The notes beneath the pieces are model-generated. The model had not been told where the DNA came from. It saw nothing but the letters and a program-made list of their open reading frames with translations, and made no database searches. 64,000 nucleotides of DNA from assembly GCF_024756235.1 (NCBI RefSeq), contig NZ_JANUGY010000016.1, positions 43,888 through 107,887 on the forward strand, given 5' to 3'. Shown piece by piece: positions 63,962-64,000 of the stretch; the first letter of the stretch is position 1; every line of letters begins with the position of its first letter. This stretch comes from Massilia kyonggiensis. GTDB lineage: Bacteria; Pseudomonadota; Gammaproteobacteria; Burkholderiales; Burkholderiaceae_D. Made by a program: the position numbers and the translations under genes.

Positions 63962-63987
63962 AACAAAAACTAGATAATTGTTCTTTT

Positions 63988-63994
63988 AAAGGAA
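63988..63994 (+). promoter_or_regulatory. Ribosome binding site of the next gene (probably tuf)
   Basis: AAAGGAA at 63988-63994 ends six bases before the window edge and has the spacing of a Shine-Dalgarno site. In beta-proteobacteria fusA is normally followed by tuf, so EF-Tu is expected just beyond the window; the gene itself is not visible. Confidence 0.55.
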
Positions 63995-64000
63995 GATCAA

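Overview
The window is high-GC DNA (long stretches of very GC-rich third positions) from what looks like a Massilia/Telluria-type member of the Oxalobacteraceae (Burkholderiales). This is inferred from the str-operon layout (rpsL, rpsG, fusA, then a ribosome binding site for a next gene that is probably tuf), the style of two-component and efflux genes, and a family of short palindromic repeats ending in TCGGGGTCAGAGCACATT. I could not run a search, so the genus is an inference. Coding density is high. No tRNA, rRNA, CRISPR array, phage or insertion sequence was found.

Left part (1-22,451): an OmpR-type two-component pair; a minus-strand group of Lrp/AsnC regulator, branched-chain-type binding protein and DUF885 peptidase-like protein; a divergent cysteine desulfurase-rhodanese fusion; a giant cyclic beta-1,2-glucan synthase of 2707 residues; a PHP-type metallohydrolase; a GDT1/TMEM165 family metal exporter; a class C beta-lactamase-like serine hydrolase; and a Deg-type protease translationally coupled to a lipoprotein.

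Middle part (22,600-47,250), the most interesting region. A nine-gene plus-strand operon (22,826-34,347) encodes two Tat-signal-bearing TldD-type metalloproteases flanking a signal-less TldE-type partner, followed by DUF4159, a MoxR AAA+ ATPase, a DUF58 protein, a BatA-type membrane protein and two large membrane proteins. Further on, a six-gene minus-strand operon (47,111-39,865) encodes a MacA-type adaptor, an ABC ATPase, two FtsX-type permeases, an NtrC-type activator and its histidine kinase. Upstream of each operon there is a sigma-54 -24/-12 promoter with exact GG-N10-GC spacing. Each is preceded, in the same orientation and 44 or 47 bases away, by the same 15-base sequence CGGACAGTCGCGGAC. 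The simplest reading is that the NtrC-type activator controls both operons: a peptide-type exporter and an envelope proteolysis/chaperone system in one regulon. Between them lie a metallo-beta-lactamase-fold enzyme, a CapK-type ligase overlapping an opine dehydrogenase-family gene, a GNAT acetyltransferase, a spermidine synthase-like protein and a TonB-type lipoprotein.

Right part (47,400-64,000): a complete guanidine assimilation operon on the minus strand. It begins with a guanidine-I (ykkC) riboswitch and an intrinsic terminator that it could control, then an ABC importer, the two carboxyguanidine deiminase subunits, a biotin-dependent guanidine/urea carboxylase, a TorF-type porin and allophanate hydrolase. 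A phosphoethanolamine transferase gene follows, divergent from the str operon with its clear sigma-70 promoter. Three copies of a ~120-160 base palindromic repeat sit directly 3' of three minus-strand genes (histidine kinase, allophanate hydrolase, phosphoethanolamine transferase).
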